Positions 1 through 13,386 of a stretch of DNA of 64,000 nucleotides are shown in pieces. Within the stretch, counting starts at the first letter, position 1. Every line of letters begins with the position of its first letter. Made by a program: the position numbers and the translations under genes. The notes beneath the pieces are model-generated. The model worked only from the letters and a program-made list of their open reading frames with translations. It was not told the origin of the DNA and searched no databases. This DNA comes from Bombus terrestris (Eukaryota > Arthropoda > Insecta > Hymenoptera > Apidae), in the NCBI RefSeq assembly GCF_910591885.1, contig NC_063286.1:2728001-2792000 (forward strand), read 5' to 3'.

Positions 1-3000
1 CAGTGAGGCCCGTATGCGTGAGTACTGCTCGATCGGATAGCCGTGCCACGCTACACCGTCTGTGCAGCCTCCCCGCTCTTCCCCGCGTTGAGAAATTTTT
101 TTCCCTCCCCCTCTGTTACGATCGGCGAATCGACAACCCCCTTATTCTCGTCCACGAACGTACATGGGTTGCTCGCGTGCTCGCGTGTCTGCCATCGAGA
201 AAACGGTCCCAGCGAACCTTCTAATCGAAAGCAGGCCCCTTTTTTTCGTCCTATTCTGGTCGTGATCGTCGTTGGAAGCGCGCACATGGCGCGCAGTGGC
301 GGCCAGGGCGACGCAAAACGAGTCCCGCAAATTGGACCATTCTTTCGGCCGATGAGCGATGTCGCCAGTCAAGCGCAACTTTTTTCTCGCCGCTGCTCGG
401 GATACGCGGAAATTACCGGCTCGCTATTCACTAACGATCGCTCGTTTTCTCTCTCCCTTTCTATTTCCTCAAAGGTAGACCGAGGTAACAAGGAGCATTG
501 CGTTCGTTATTACGGTGTATCGACCAAACGACTAGAAGGGTTGTACTAAACCTACCATTAACCAATACCGAAGCGCGATGTAGTTTAACGTGCTCGAATT
601 AACGCTAGCGTACGTGACAATCGACTGGACGAGGAGTGACCGTGAGGTGGCGTCGCGTCGACTAGTCGGAGGCTGGAACCGTGGCGGATAGGTGGTGATC
701 GGCGTTTCGCGAAATAGCTGGCGAAAATGTATGTCACAGAACACGGTGGCGCGATTAAGCAGCAGTTTATTGGGTATCGGATCGTGGGCATATCTATGTG
801 GATCAGGTAGGTAAGTTAGTCGGTTGCCGGTTTGTCGAGGCGGAGTAGAGGAGAGCGCGATGACGAGAGAGACTGAACCGGTTATGGGCGAGGCCCTTCG
901 ACTCTTCGTATTCTTGTTGCCGTTGCTGGGCTTTGCGAAGGGAAGGGGGTGAGAGAAGGGAAGAGAAGAAGGGAGGGAAGGTGGTGGTAGTTAGGAGAAG
1001 GGAGACGGTCGAGAAGGAAGAGGGGTATACCAAGTATGGTGGCAAAGAGGATGATGGGGTACCGAGGCTCGCGAAGGAGAGGAGCGAGGCCGAAGAGGGA
1101 ACAGCAGGGTGAGCTGAGAGGATGGGATGAGGAATTCTCGTTGGCTTTCGCTTCGATGTCTTTATACGCGCGGCTCTTGTATGGTTGTGGGACATATATC
1201 TGTCTCGCGAGAGCGAGGCGCGCCGCCAAAAAATCAGATCGAGTGTAAAAATCGCATAAACTCGTCCTGGAGAGTCGAGAGCTATGTCGGCCCAGTTGGC
1301 GCTCGCTCACAGCCTCTCTCCCGCTCTTTTTCGCTCTCTTACACTCTCTCGTTTGCTCTTTCTCTTGCTAGCGCAGCCTCTTTCTCTTGGGACCAACCGC
1401 CTTCTCTCTTTTACTCGCGTCATCTTTTTTTCTCCGTCTTGCTCTTTGCAGTCAGGGCTACACGGCCGTGCTCGCATGACTCCACCTCGAAGAGAGGCCG
1501 ATCACCTCCCATATTTCCTCTTATTCTGCTTGTCTGCCGCGCGCTAGAGTTATGCGGTTTGCCGCGCTTATGAAGGATCCGCTCTTTATCGACAAGCAAA
1601 CCGTTCGGCCACGTTCCACCCTGTACCGTAGCCAAGAGAGCGCACCGCGTAATAATTTCGCTCCGGATACCGATTGCCTTCTGACCGACTGTGCACGTGT
1701 TAACGCTTGACGTTAATGAAGCGGTTGGCATTAATAAGGTGATATTTCACTGTTCGGGTTTTATCTCGACCTTAAGGCTACCGGTCTCTCCTTTACGACG
1801 TCCGTTATCCTTTACGACGCGTTCCATCGGTTATGCACGAGTATCGAGTCTCCGGAAGCGATCAGAGAAATGGCAAACTTCTGCTGAAACATATTTCCTT
1901 CGTTATCGAATCCTAGCTCTCGTAGCATTTTCTAATCGATGGTCTTTTCCAAGCAGACACGTTGGCAATCGGTTTTAGCGTGGCGCGTACGCGAAAGTAG
2001 TAGCCGTCTTATCTCTGAAATCCTAGGTGGACTGGGCTGCTCGATACGGCCATAAATCAGGGACTCGTTCGCCGACTGGCGCGCAGTTTACACGATCGAT
2101 CTCACGGTACGATACGCAATTCCACGGTTTGCCAAAGGGATCTCTCGAACATTGCCGGGAGAGACTGGAGGCAATTACCCTTTCCTTGGCGACTGGTACC
2201 GAACCACGAACAAAGCCAAAGCGTGTTCGAGTATGAGTTTGTTCGTAATGGCGAGAAACGGGCAAAGAGAAGCGAGTCGGCCGGAGGCCGAAGTCGGCGG
2301 ACTCGGGCCGCCAGCAGGATGTACCGGAGAGCAAAGAGTGCAGTGTCGTTGCAATGCACCTCCTAACGAGCTCGCTTTGTTTTGCGGCGCATGCATGTGC
2401 ATGCTACATGCAGGTATGGCCTGTGCGCGGTATATACGTGTAGAATATATGCACATACGGAATATAAGCGCGGTCCACATGTACAGGGTGTCCTGTCCAA
2501 ATGCTGCTAATTTTCTCTAACGTATTTCGCGCGATCCGTCATCCGGTTGGTAGGATTTCAAGGACGTTACGATATATCTGGGCTGCGCTTAAAAGTCCAC
2601 ATGTCGTTCCTTCGAAAACCTTTAACGCTTTAGGCGTTTCAAGTTTTTAGAGTTCGGCCGAGGCTCGCCGTCGTTTATTTCGCCCCATAAACGGGAAACG
2701 TACTCGAACTTGTTAAACGAACGAACGGAATGGAATCGTCCCGCGACGCTGGATCGTCGATCAGACCGGAGAACGTGTATAGTGTCGGACTAAGCACGGC
2801 AGAGTCGATTCCCGCTCATGGTTGCATCAGCCCGAGAGCAGAAGGGTCGTGTTATCCTCGAATCTCTATGCAGAAGTTCGCAGTTAGGCCAACTTCTCTC
2901 GGTCCTTATTTCGCTGGCCGGCTGTGTCCTGCGGTGTGCAGGAGCGTGTGGTTATATCGTACGGGCAAGAATGCTAGATCGTCTGCTCGGCTGTCCGTAT

Positions 3001-4980
3001 CGTGAGAAGAAATACGAGGTACGTGGTCGACACCCGGTATATTCACCGTTCGAGTACATACGGGTGTATAGATAGGGAGACAGAGGGAGACCGGTTCCAT
3101 ACATGGCTTCCGAACGCTTCTTCTTCTTGCGCTAAGACCGCAAGAGAGACAAGCATCAGCTGCCGTTTCCCTCCACTAATGAGATGGAATTGGACGCGGC
3201 CGAGATTTTTCTAGACTCGTCCTCTCCGCGCCAGCGAATCAACCGTGGGCCTCCGTGTGCTTCTGCCGCTGTTGCACAGCCCCGGCATTGCCATCTAGTT
3301 CGCGACATTCCCGCGAGCGCGACCGGCGGTGCTCTTTGATACCAATCGTTTAATTGCGTCCCATTAGCCCCAGCCTGGGGCCTCCCGTTCGCTGAATGCG
3401 GCCAGGAACGAAAGTGGCTGGTTGAAAGAACGAGGATCTGGACCGTTCCTTTCTGTTCTTTACTCTTTCCCTCTTCTCTCTCTCTCTTTCTCTCGATCTT
3501 TGCTCACTACGTGTCCCTCGTTCCTGTGCTGCTTCCCTCGAGCTTTTCTCCTCGTCCTTCTTCCACCGAGAAGCAGGTATAGCGTCGTGGATAGTGGTGA
3601 CGCGGTACGTAACTGGCCATCGTCCAACTTTTTCTCGCCGGCAAGCCGACGGTTCGTTATATCTCGAGCCCGCCATTCGGGGCCCGCTACGTGATGTGAC
3701 GCCGGCAGAGATGGCGACTCGTCAGGCCCAACCTACCACTTTTTCCACCCGGGTTCCTGAATACCGTGTTTCCTAAAGGCTCTCCGTCCACCTTCTCCCC
3801 ATTCTCCTCTCTCTTCTTTTTTCTTTCTTTCTCTTTCTTTTCTTCTTCCTGGCTGCTGCGCCGCTACCACGGCATGCATCGCAGTTTTGCGTGCGTCCAC
3901 CACCACCATCGGCAACCGCCACCCCACGCACGCTACCCCGAAATCTTCCAATCCGCGGGCGGAACGTCGATCAAACCGGAACGGCCTCTTTTGAAATTAC
4001 GCCGGCCCGTTTCGACAGCTCGTCTTTCTCCGTATTCCTCGTTAAAGATGGCTATACGCCTCTACCGAAAGAAACTCTGGCTCGTTGTCCTGCCTTGCCC
4101 TACCGTCCTCGCTCATAATTACGCAAGAAGCGTTCGTTTCGCGTGCTCCAGTTGCGTTTTTCTCCCGGGGAACAAGTTCAATTCCGACGATCATACTCGT
4201 CGGCGATCGTGAGGGGAATAGAAAACGGTCGCGTTACCGGTTTTCCGAGGTGGTAATGAAACGCACAGGACTATCAGTCTTTCTAGCAGCTTCTATGTGT
4301 CGTTCCTCCCCCTTCCAGACCAGCACGTACGTCTTTTTCTTCGTCCGGCGGCGATTTTCTTTTCCACCGATATTCAACAACTTTGTTCGCCGAAATTCCC
4401 TCGAATGCCAAGGGTAGAGCTTGACGAAGAGGCCGCGTGCCGCAAATGGCGATCGCGGTTTCGCTTCGAAAACCGCTCTCGGTCGCGCCGGCGAGACGAA
4501 GAGGCAAGCAGCTTCGGGGTCCGGTTGATTTAATCGGATTGCTTCGTTTCAACTTTCGGCTCGCATTTTCTTCGTTAACGATGACGACGAGTGAGCCGAG
4601 CCGCCTACGGCATGCCGCGATAAAGCTATGCGACGTGGAACGCGTAATGAACGTACGTGCGATCGGCCCGAGCAATCTGCCCTACTTCGGTATACGTGGC
4701 ATTAACTTTAACGATCTTTGAAACGGCACGACGAGAATGAAGACACAGAGAACGCGTACGACGATGCCGCGTAATCACTTGGACAAGTCGGCGTCCAACT
4801 GTGCACAGCGTTTCGCTAATCGTTACCCTCCTGCTGTTACGGCTGATTACGAAGCTCCACTCTCGGCAATACCTACATATACGTGTCTAAATACACCATA
4901 GAGGTGAAACGAAATCGCGAGAAACGTCGATCGGCAATATCGTTAGCATTTATTGCGAAATAATCGATCCGACCACTGCT
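1..4980. other. Intronic stretch, no gene recognised
   Basis: This is mixed, CpG-rich sequence with alternating purine-rich (about 940-1110) and pyrimidine-rich (about 1290-1450, 3450-3560, 3780-3860) tracts. Open frames here are short, overlap on both strands and resemble no known protein. A TACAGGGTGTCC motif at 2482-2493 resembles the tip of the fold-back element at 13387, but I see no partner end nearby. Otherwise I see nothing I can name. Confidence 0.6.
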
Positions 4981-4986
4981 TGTCGC

Positions 4987-5023
4987 TCTAATCGCATGCT
5001 TTTTTATTTTGTTGCAGGTAAGC
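4987..5023 (+). promoter_or_regulatory. Candidate recursive splice site (ratchet point)
   Basis: A branch-point-like CTAAT (4988-4992), a T-rich tract (5000-5013) and TTGCAG are followed without any gap by GTAAGC, so a 3' splice site abuts a 5' splice site at 5017|5018. This is the layout of recursive splice sites, which split giant insect introns; Drosophila Ubx is the classic example. Splicing to this AG would give G|GT AAG, the same phase as the Ubx terminal exon (G|GA). A second donor, ATGA|GTAAGT, lies at 5075|5076 and a weaker one, CACG|GTATGA, at 5069|5070, so it could act as a recursive exon of 58 or 52 nt. That exon would carry an in-frame TAG at 5036-5038. Confidence 0.6.
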
Positions 5024-8000
5024 GTTCCGCTAGATCGTAGCAAAGAACGAAGAAGCGAACGTTGTCACGGTATGAGTAAGTAGCAACACCGTCTACGCTT
5101 TTCCAAATCTATATAGTCATGCTCGATCGCGTTAGAATATAGTCCTATGGTAAAGGCTAGGTCCGATCAGTAGCGATGGTATGGTCGTTGAAACAACGAT
5201 TACGATTTTAATGACTGGTCAGTAACGAAACAAAGGTTGGAATATCGTCGTCAGTCATGTAGCTCGACGAGGAAGAAACGTCGGATCGCTTAGTCAGAGG
5301 GGTAGGCTTTATAAGGCGCAAGGGAACTTGCCTCGTTGGAGTCAGCAGGACGGTAGCTAGTGAGGATTTACGACCCCCTCTATCTTAGCACGGTTTCGTC
5401 GAGCAGCGCAACACGTCGGATCCCATCGGCAATGGGATTATATCGCATAGAAGGTGGCTGCTTGTATCGCATCAAGATAGGTAGATATCGCTCTCGAGAA
5501 CTCCTCTCTGGCTGCACCAGCGGCAGCATCAGCATCAACGGCACACCGGCAGCAGCAACAGCACCAGCAACAGCGGTCGTGCCTTAGGCCCACTCACGTT
5601 GCATGAGTTCCGTGACGCCCCTCTCCTCCATTCCCATCCCCTTTACAACCCTCTCTTGCTTCTCTGTCCACGGCTAGCTATTCCCTCTCGGTCGTTCCTT
5701 TTTCTCTCAGCTGTATTCTCCTCTGACTTTTATTTTCCCTCGATTCCGGGAAGCATCGCGCGCACCACGAAGGCGAAGGGATAACGGGCAAGTGGTGGGA
5801 AGGCGAGGGAGGCAGGTACACGTACACGAAAGCTGTTCGAAGGAGAGAAAGAGCCGTGCGCGATGCGAACGAAAGAGAGAAGGGAGTCGCGTTGTGTCGG
5901 AGCGAAATGAAGAGAGGCGGCGGACGACAGTGGGCGAGTGTAAACCATCACTGTGATTTAATTGTGTCCGCCTAATGTCCGCCAGCCCTTTCGCCTCCTT
6001 GTAATTTGTCCTTTCTTTCGTACTTAACGGTCCAAGCATCTATTATTTCTTCCTCTTGATTATTGTAAAATTTACAGAAAATATCTCTTCGGTCGCGTCC
6101 AATGTCTAAGATTATTTTATCGCTGACTTTGTGCAAATTTATTTTTCGTAAACCAAGTGTCGGATCATTTGTATCCGAACGTAGAGGCTCGCTCGGTACG
6201 TTGGCTTTTAGCGAAACGTCTATGTTGAAAGAAATTGAGAAACGTGGAAGAGCGTGAAACGACGGTGGAATATGGACGAGGGTGGTGGAGCGATTCGTGC
6301 GAAGATCGGCACGTAATAAAGACATTTTCTTCGGGCGCATCACCGCGGATCCCGAGTTAATTAATGCCGGCCGAAGACGTTGGATCTCTGTCCGCGGGGT
6401 ATCGCAATATAAATAATAATAATTTGGCCGAAAAATGCCGGAACATCCCTCCGATGATTATCTGCTCGTAAATTCCGGCATAAAGATATCGCGAGTAAAT
6501 TGCGAGCTGGCGCGGAAGGGTTTCGAAAGAGCAGTTCAGGGAACACGAAGATCGAAGGGGTTGGGTTAGGTAGACCGGGTGTGAGGGCAAGGGACGAAGA
6601 TCGAAAGGGACAGAGGAAAGAGCCGGGGCTAAAGAGAAGAAAGAAAAGATGAAAGAAGGTGGACGCGCGCACGCACAAGCGGTACCACGAAGAAGAGAAG
6701 CGTTTGACCGGGGCTCTCACTTCACGCTCGGAAGTATTGCGGCGTGGCTCCGGTGGTTATTGCGATATAGACGGGGCGGTAACAGACCAATCACGTGCCG
6801 GCTACTAATTTGCTCGACTCAAACAGCTGCCGTTCTACCGCCTATGCGAAAGACCCGTGTGTGGACCCTTTGGCTTATTCTTTCTCTTCCAGTGTATCCT
6901 ACCTCCGATCCTCGATCGACGATTCGATCCCCCTTGGACTCATGCTGCGATATTCGATCATTCCCCTGGCCTTCCTCGCCTACGCTTTTCGTGCTCTTAT
7001 TCGATTCCTCTCTTCGATCCTTTGCCATCTCCTCCGATCCTCCCCATCTTCGTCCTCTTCTTTCTCATTTCGCTTCAACTACCCGCTGCCTACCCGCTAG
7101 CCGGACAAAACATTTCTTAATTGGGTTTCGTTCAGAAAGAACGTCCATCCGACTGTGCTTCGGAGGGATCCGGCTGGATCGGCGGAACGGCTTCTGCCGT
7201 TACCGCTGCTCTCTCTGTGCTTCTGTCGTTGTATCCTGCCCTTCCTCTCTCTCTCGTTCTCTCCTCACAATTATTTATTTCCCTCGGTTCTTCGAACGTA
7301 TCCCGACTCCTCTACCCAAGTTCCAGATATACGTATTTACGCGAGTACTAGCATACTTATGCAAGTATCGTACTCGTATGCCGTAGCAGGCTATACATCC
7401 GATTACAACGCGTAAGCGTGTGTCACAAACCAATGGTTTGGACCGTAGGGACTTTGAGATATTCGCACCAGCCCGAATAGTTATAGTTCGACGTAGTATA
7501 GCGCAACCTTAACGACCAAAATCGCTGGGAAAGTTCGAGAAAAATCGTCCTGCTCGGCTCAGTCGAGAACTGGCACGGACTAGGGGAATCCGACTGTCGG
7601 ATCGAAAGAAAGCGCTACGAAGGTGTTGAGGCAATGTGACTTCTGTCCGGTGCTCCGAATGTCAAGGCGAAGAAATTGAAAAAAGGCCAAAGCGCCGGTA
7701 AACGGCGGGGGGATACGCGCGGGGGGCGCGCACGAGGGCTAAGCTCGTTGTTCGCGTGATAAGGAACAACCGTTGCGTTTGTAGGATTGCGATCGCTCGG
7801 TTGGTCGACCGGTCGCTGGCTGCTGGGCCCGTAATTCTATAAATAAGCGGTCTGTAGAAATCGTAGGCTCGGAGCGGTCGACAGTCTATAGCGTGTAATG
7901 CTGGACGTCGCGCGATATGTTAAGTGGCGCGTTGATCGGCGAGTTGTTACTCTCGAAACTGCTTCGTCGCCGCTGCGAGCTCTTGCGAAAGAAGGGGAAA

Positions 8001-11000
8001 AGAAAAAAGGAACTTTCATCGCAACAACGATACATTATTATAATTTGCATGTAATTACAGGAAGACGTGTAATTACTCCGCTTTACGTAGATTACAAAAT
8101 ACGCGTTCAACGGGTAAATAATTGCCCGTGAATGTTGACTGCGCATTATCAATGATTGTTTCCCGTGCACCGATAGGCATCGCAGTCTACAGCAGCTTTA
8201 CTTACTACGGCTGCAAATTCTTTTGCTTTTATTTCCAGCCCGACTATATACCCGCGTGCTCCCGCCATTATTATAATCGCATATCCTTGATGCTTATAGT
8301 GGACGTGCCGGTGCAAAAACGTTTCGTCTAGACGAGAAAAATTTCCACCGCTTTCCTTGAAACGCGTTCCCTCTCGTTCGCCAGACGATCGCAGGTTGAT
8401 CGCTGGTGACTCTGGTGTTCTCCAACTTTCCATAAGTCGTATATGAGTCACGTGTCGGTCGTCGGATGTCTGCAGCTTTTCCAGAAGGTTCGCGATTAAC
8501 GGCCGCAAACAGTCGCGCGTCGTAATGCCCTTATAATTCAGCAGGGCTGACAGTGGTAGCTCTTGCGGGTCGTGAGCCCACGCAACCAGAGTCGCGTGAA
8601 TAATAGCGGCACGACGCGATTCTCGCGATATAATGAAATCCCGAGGCAGAGGGCTGCTTTCTACTCGCTCGTGAATGATCCTCGGCCCTCTATGATCTAT
8701 AACGCGTCCCTACCTTGACCATACCCAATGTTCTTCTTCTTCTCGACCTTTGCCGATTTATCTTCCCTGCTCTCGTTCATTCGTTTATCCTTCTTTTGGA
8801 GGAATACGAAATCACAAAATAATAAATACTCTGTCGTTAAAATATCAATGCCCGAACCAGCGATCGCAATGTTCGACGTAGCATTTTAGTGTTGGAAATT
8901 GTAGGTCGCAGAACGACCGTAAGAAAGATATCAATGAACGATGAAACGTTTTTCTGTCTCGTTCAATGACGTATAATGATACACGAAGCTGGAGCTTGAC
9001 GATTGCCTCGATCAATCAGACACGCCATTCCAAAGGAATAATGTGCCTCATTTTGATTCCACGCTAGCAACGCAGGATTAATTAGATTCTAGACCGGTAG
9101 ACAGCATGTTAGCGGTCGGCTGGGTGCAGTGGGACGTTCGATAACAGCTTCATTCGTTCAAAGGCATTCCAGAGAGTACGGTAAATACCTGACTTGGTCG
9201 TCGGTGTTCAGCGAGGCTCTTGACACCACATTTTCTCGGCCGGAGAACTCTATGACTAGCTTTCTCCTTTGTTCCGCATAGCTTTTTTCCTTCATCCTCG
9301 CCTCGTTCTTTCTCCTTACAGTACGACGTTCCTTGCATTGTTTCGCAACTTTCTCCCGTATTTTCGATACGCTGCGCGCCGGCACACAGGAATTCGTGAA
9401 ACGAAGAGACAAAAAACGCGGTACAAAGGAATCTTATTTATGGGTGATGGGGCGCGAATGCAAGTACGTTTCCGTTTCTCGATGTCCTCCGTTTCCTCGA
9501 CGCGTGACCTCGGCCTCTCTCCACCATCATCCCTCAAAGTAGCCTCAGCGTACGATAGCGTAGGTAGGTTTGTTGAAACGTAGTAATTAAGTTTTCGTTA
9601 CGCTTGTATTTCTCGTTAGGATATAAATTAGTTTGAAAATTCGAGAGCCCGCGACGTTCTGCCGATCCGAAAATGAACGTTTCATAATTTCAAGATGCCG
9701 TTACTTTCGGCAACGTCAGGCACGTACTCGCGGACGTCGGTAATCCAATAGCGGCATCGATCTTCCGGACGCTCGGACCATTAGACTCGACGTCAGTTTA
9801 TTGGTCCACATATCACGCCATCGCCCAAGAGGATTCCCATCTCTCTCTTAACCTTTCCCCGACGCAATTTGATTTCGCTCTAATTACCGCTTCGGGTAAT
9901 GTTTCTCGCGTGCACGCGGGAGCATACTCGACGGAATAAATTCACCTGCCGGAAATTCGACGGCGATTAACATAATTAGGCCAATAGCGTCCCGATCAAC
10001 CACATAAATTTCTATCCTAGCCTGGTCTTGGTCGCACGAGCGCAAGCACACGTCCGCTACCATCAAGCCGTTCCTTCCTCGGCCAGCAAGCCGTTCCACA
10101 GACGCGTTATATATCGGTTTCTAGTAGGTTTCATCGAACAGGCGCGACCGTTCACTCAAACGCGCCCCGGTATTTCGGTTGCGCTTGCTGAAATATAGCC
10201 AATCTCGAGAATGCTCTTGTCTGACTTTAGATCCCCCTGCTCCGATTCGGTTCGCCCTCTGTTACCGCAGGAACAGGGCTGACGGTGGCATAATGCCTGG
10301 CCGGATATGCAAATCAATCCCGCAGTTTCCAATGATTTATTCAGCCTGTGCAATTCGTTTAAGTGTATCCTGATTCCATTTGGATTAGCCAGCCATTTTG
10401 GTTATTTGCAGCAGTCGAGCTTTTCCTACTGGCTCTCCTCCGGACGCTATTCTCTCTGTCGCTATCTTGCTCTCTTCTAGCCTGCCTCTGCTATGCTCTG
10501 TATCTGCGAATCGTGTTCGTTCATTTGTCCCGACGTTCTCCCCTGTATAGCCAGCCTCGTTCTCTCGCGCGACCTTTCCATCTTCAAATTTAAATATAAG
10601 TAAAAGGCTCTGCTAGCACAATCCGGGAATAGCACTTCGCTTTCCGGAGGGTTGATTTGCCTTGCATGAAGCTTAAGATGCTGCCGCCACCGTCGACGCC
10701 GCTGAAAATTCGTTGCACCGCGTACAGCTTCTCTCCGTCTTTTCCTATCTTCAACGTAAGAAGAACGATAGAACGAGGAAGAACCGGACGCGTCGCGACG
10801 CCATCCTGCCTTCTCTCTTTTCATTGACTTTTTGTTTCTTCAAACCCTGCCTGGCCCCTTCCTTCCTCCTTTGCCGTATCGTACTCTGCTCGCAGCTCGA
10901 CACCCTCCAACTACCCCTCGCGTTTGAATTATCTTTTTTCCTGCGCGGTCTCTCGGTCCTTCTCTTTCTCTGTCTCGTTCCCTGTTCGTTCGCATTCCAG

Positions 11001-12066
11001 CCAGGCTCACGTATCAACACTGTATTTGCTGCACGGTTTTATGCAAATGTAATCAGATTATTTGCCATTTGCCCGGGCAAATTTTGTAGACGCCGTTTCA
11101 GGGTAACGTTAATAGGTGCGCATGCGTTCCGGCGTTTCCATACCGAGCAACGAACGCCTCGATTCCTTAATCGATCGCCGTCCCGTGTAGCATCGCTGAT
11201 AAATTTCACTCCGTGATCGTGCTACATGTATCTTCGATTATCATTTTATGTTACGCCGTCGTATGAATAGCCGCGGACGATCACGCGTTTAATCGCCACA
11301 TCCGCCCGTTTGCCCGTAGACGAATCAATTTATGCAACCCTTGCTCGATGGAAAACGAGGAAAGCGTAAATAAACGTCACGAGGAAATATTTGTCGCGAT
11401 AACGTGAAATCCAGTACATAGTTTTCTGATTATGAGTCACCGTTAATGATTATTTGTGGCGTTACTTCATCGTTTATTCCAACGTTCCATGATAAACGTA
11501 ATCTTTATGAAAGAAAAAGTTGGGAAAAAAGGAAAATGATAAGCCAGTGTACGCGTTGTCCTGCATGGCCTTCTGAAAGGTCTTCCGAGCTGTTTCCGTG
11601 CTAATACCATGTGGATTCTATCGATCGAAGCGGTCGGAGGTCGAAAACCTCGCCAAGTCCAGCAACGCGATCAGGCCCCGCTCTGAAACCCTAACGTTGC
11701 TTCGTGTAATTGGAGTGACCCCGTTTGACCGCGATAATCGCAGCCCCCTTCGACGGTGACCTTTTGGCTCTGTTCGTCGCGAAGAATCGCGTAATAATAT
11801 CGTAATGACCGTCGGTATCAAGTAACTGGTAGCTTTCGATGACTACCGCTTATCGAGTTGCAGCCAAGTCGCCTACGATTTTTCATTTATTCTCTTCCAT
11901 CTCGGCTCGTCAAATTTTCAATAAATTTCATCGACCACGAAAGCCACCAGCGAGATGTATTCTGAGACTATGGTCGCAGTGAATTTTCATGAATTTTTAC
12001 GATCACAAATGGAAACCACGCGGAAAGCTACTTGCTAAATATCGTATTATGTTTCTTTCCTTTTTG
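5024..12066. other. Intronic stretch, no gene recognised
   Basis: Apart from the promoter-like pair at 5308-5346, this holds a CAG/CAN-rich trinucleotide tract at 5511-5578, an AT-richer stretch at about 6030-6150, a TATAAATA at 7838-7845 without a convincing initiator, and a homeodomain-site-rich stretch around 8040-8110. At 11030-11480 there are several ATTA/TAAT cores and an AP-1-type TGAGTCA at 11433-11439. Open frames here give no recognisable domain. I see no RNA gene. Confidence 0.55.
5308..5346 (+). promoter_or_regulatory. TATA plus initiator-like core promoter
   Basis: TTTATAAG at 5308-5315 is followed by TCAGC at 5342-5346, with the initiator A about 34 nt from the T of TATA. That spacing is close to the insect optimum. 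No downstream promoter element is visible at +28. It sits about 290 nt after the candidate recursive splice site and could start an intronic non-coding RNA. Chance occurrence in 64 kb is quite possible. Confidence 0.25.
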
Positions 12067-12093
12067 TTAGGTTGTCCGATAAGTTTCGCGAGG
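12067..12093 (+). mobile_element. Possible mariner-like element end (fragment)
   Basis: The sequence beginning TTAGGTTGTCCGATAAGT resembles terminal inverted repeats of mariner-family elements in insects. I found no matching inverted end or transposase frame within the next kilobase, so at most it is a truncated relic. This rests on general resemblance only. Confidence 0.25.
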
Positions 12094-12709
12094 AAATAAT
12101 AGACGTTTTCTATTTTATATTATTCGAGACAAACACCGCGACGTTTCACGGACTTGGTCTCTCGTTTGTATAAACGTGCACAAAGACACTTTGCCAATAC
12201 ATTTTCAAGTATCCTATAATTGCATGAATCGATATCGATGGCGGGATGAATCATTCGTGAGAAGTTGATGGAAGTCCGCTTTAGAGCCCCATAGTTTTGG
12301 AGGGTGCGATCGGATCGTCAGAGAAAGTTGGACAAGTTTGCACACAAAGAGAGTCGGTCCATGAAAGTTCCGTTCGCAGACTTTAATCAGAGCAGCGTGC
12401 CGGTTTTGCCGCTCGTTCGTCAGACGAAGTTTAACGCAGTGGCGAAAGATTGCGTCCGCCAGAGGTTGTATTTTCGCGGCCTGTGGAATTGAAAGCTCAA
12501 ACACCGACCATCCGTGTACGGTCGCACGTCGTGCTTTTAGATTGGATGTCATTCCCGCCAGCAGTTACCGCGGATTCGCATTTATTATCAGCAATTTAAC
12601 TACTTCAACATCGCGCCGGCACCGCCATAAATATCAGCTACCGTATCCCGGAGAACGATCGTTGTTGCGATAGGGATGCACTAGATCGCGGTTGCACGAC
12701 TCAACGGCA

Positions 12710-12745
12710 GAGAAGAGAGGGAGAGAGAGAGAGAGAGAGAGAGAG
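12710..12745. repeat. (GA)n microsatellite
   Basis: An almost pure GA run, perfect from 12721 to 12745. GA repeats are binding sites for GAGA-factor-type proteins, which act at Polycomb response elements and Hox boundaries in Drosophila. Whether this one is functional cannot be told from the repeat alone. Confidence 0.9.
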
Positions 12746-13384
12746 CACAATGAAACGAAGGCGTGGGGAGTGAGGTAGACGGAGAAAGAGACTGCACACA
12801 GGGATCGTGCGAGAGGAGGGATGAAGCCGACTAACATGGAGGGGGTTAGAAACGGGGGTGGGTTTCGACAGTGAAACAGAGATGGAATAAAGGAGATAGA
12901 GAAAGAGGGAAAGCTGGTCGAAATAGAGGACGATGGTAGACCGGCACACCGGGTTCCAGTACAGTCGACGGTGTTACGCTAGAGGCTATACTTATATCTA
13001 TGGGCGGTGGTGCATGGTGTGCCATGATGGCAGTAACTCCGGAATCCCGGGGCTTAAACTCACCTCGCACTGAGGATCAGTGGGGAAACTTCCCGTACCG
13101 CGGCTTAAAGGCTTCGTGGTTGCTGCTCCCTTGCTTTCCAGGCACCGGCAGCAACTTTTCGCCATGTTAATGGCCGCAATATGATCATACGTGAAACGTT
13201 CGCTTATTTATACGCGTTTCCGTATCCTTCTCCTTCGAGTTCAAGTTGCGCAGTTTTGACGAAAGTACAGCCTCCAAGAGGTTGCTGAGTCTCGACTGCT
13301 TAGTAGAGCATCGTGTAAAGGAGCGTTTCTTCGGTTCTGCATCAGTTCACATTTTCAGTATCACATTTAGCTAATGTGTATTGA
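12746..13384. other. Intronic stretch, nothing recognised
   Basis: Purine-rich sequence continues to about 12920. After that comes ordinary mixed sequence up to the fold-back element. No exon, RNA gene or clear regulatory cluster is seen. Confidence 0.6.
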
Positions 13385-13386
13385 TA

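Noticed and set aside
5018..5069. A working Ubx microexon like fly mI/mII
   Set aside because: Length (52) and GTAAG start are suggestive, but an in-frame TAG comes after seven codons and 52 nt would shift the frame. Kept only as a recursive site or poison exon.
6649..7386. 245-codon open frame
   Set aside because: Ser/Pro/Leu/Arg-rich translation of a pyrimidine-rich tract with no domain.
12067..12560. A complete mariner element
   Set aside because: Only one end resembles a mariner terminal repeat; no matching second end or transposase frame seen.
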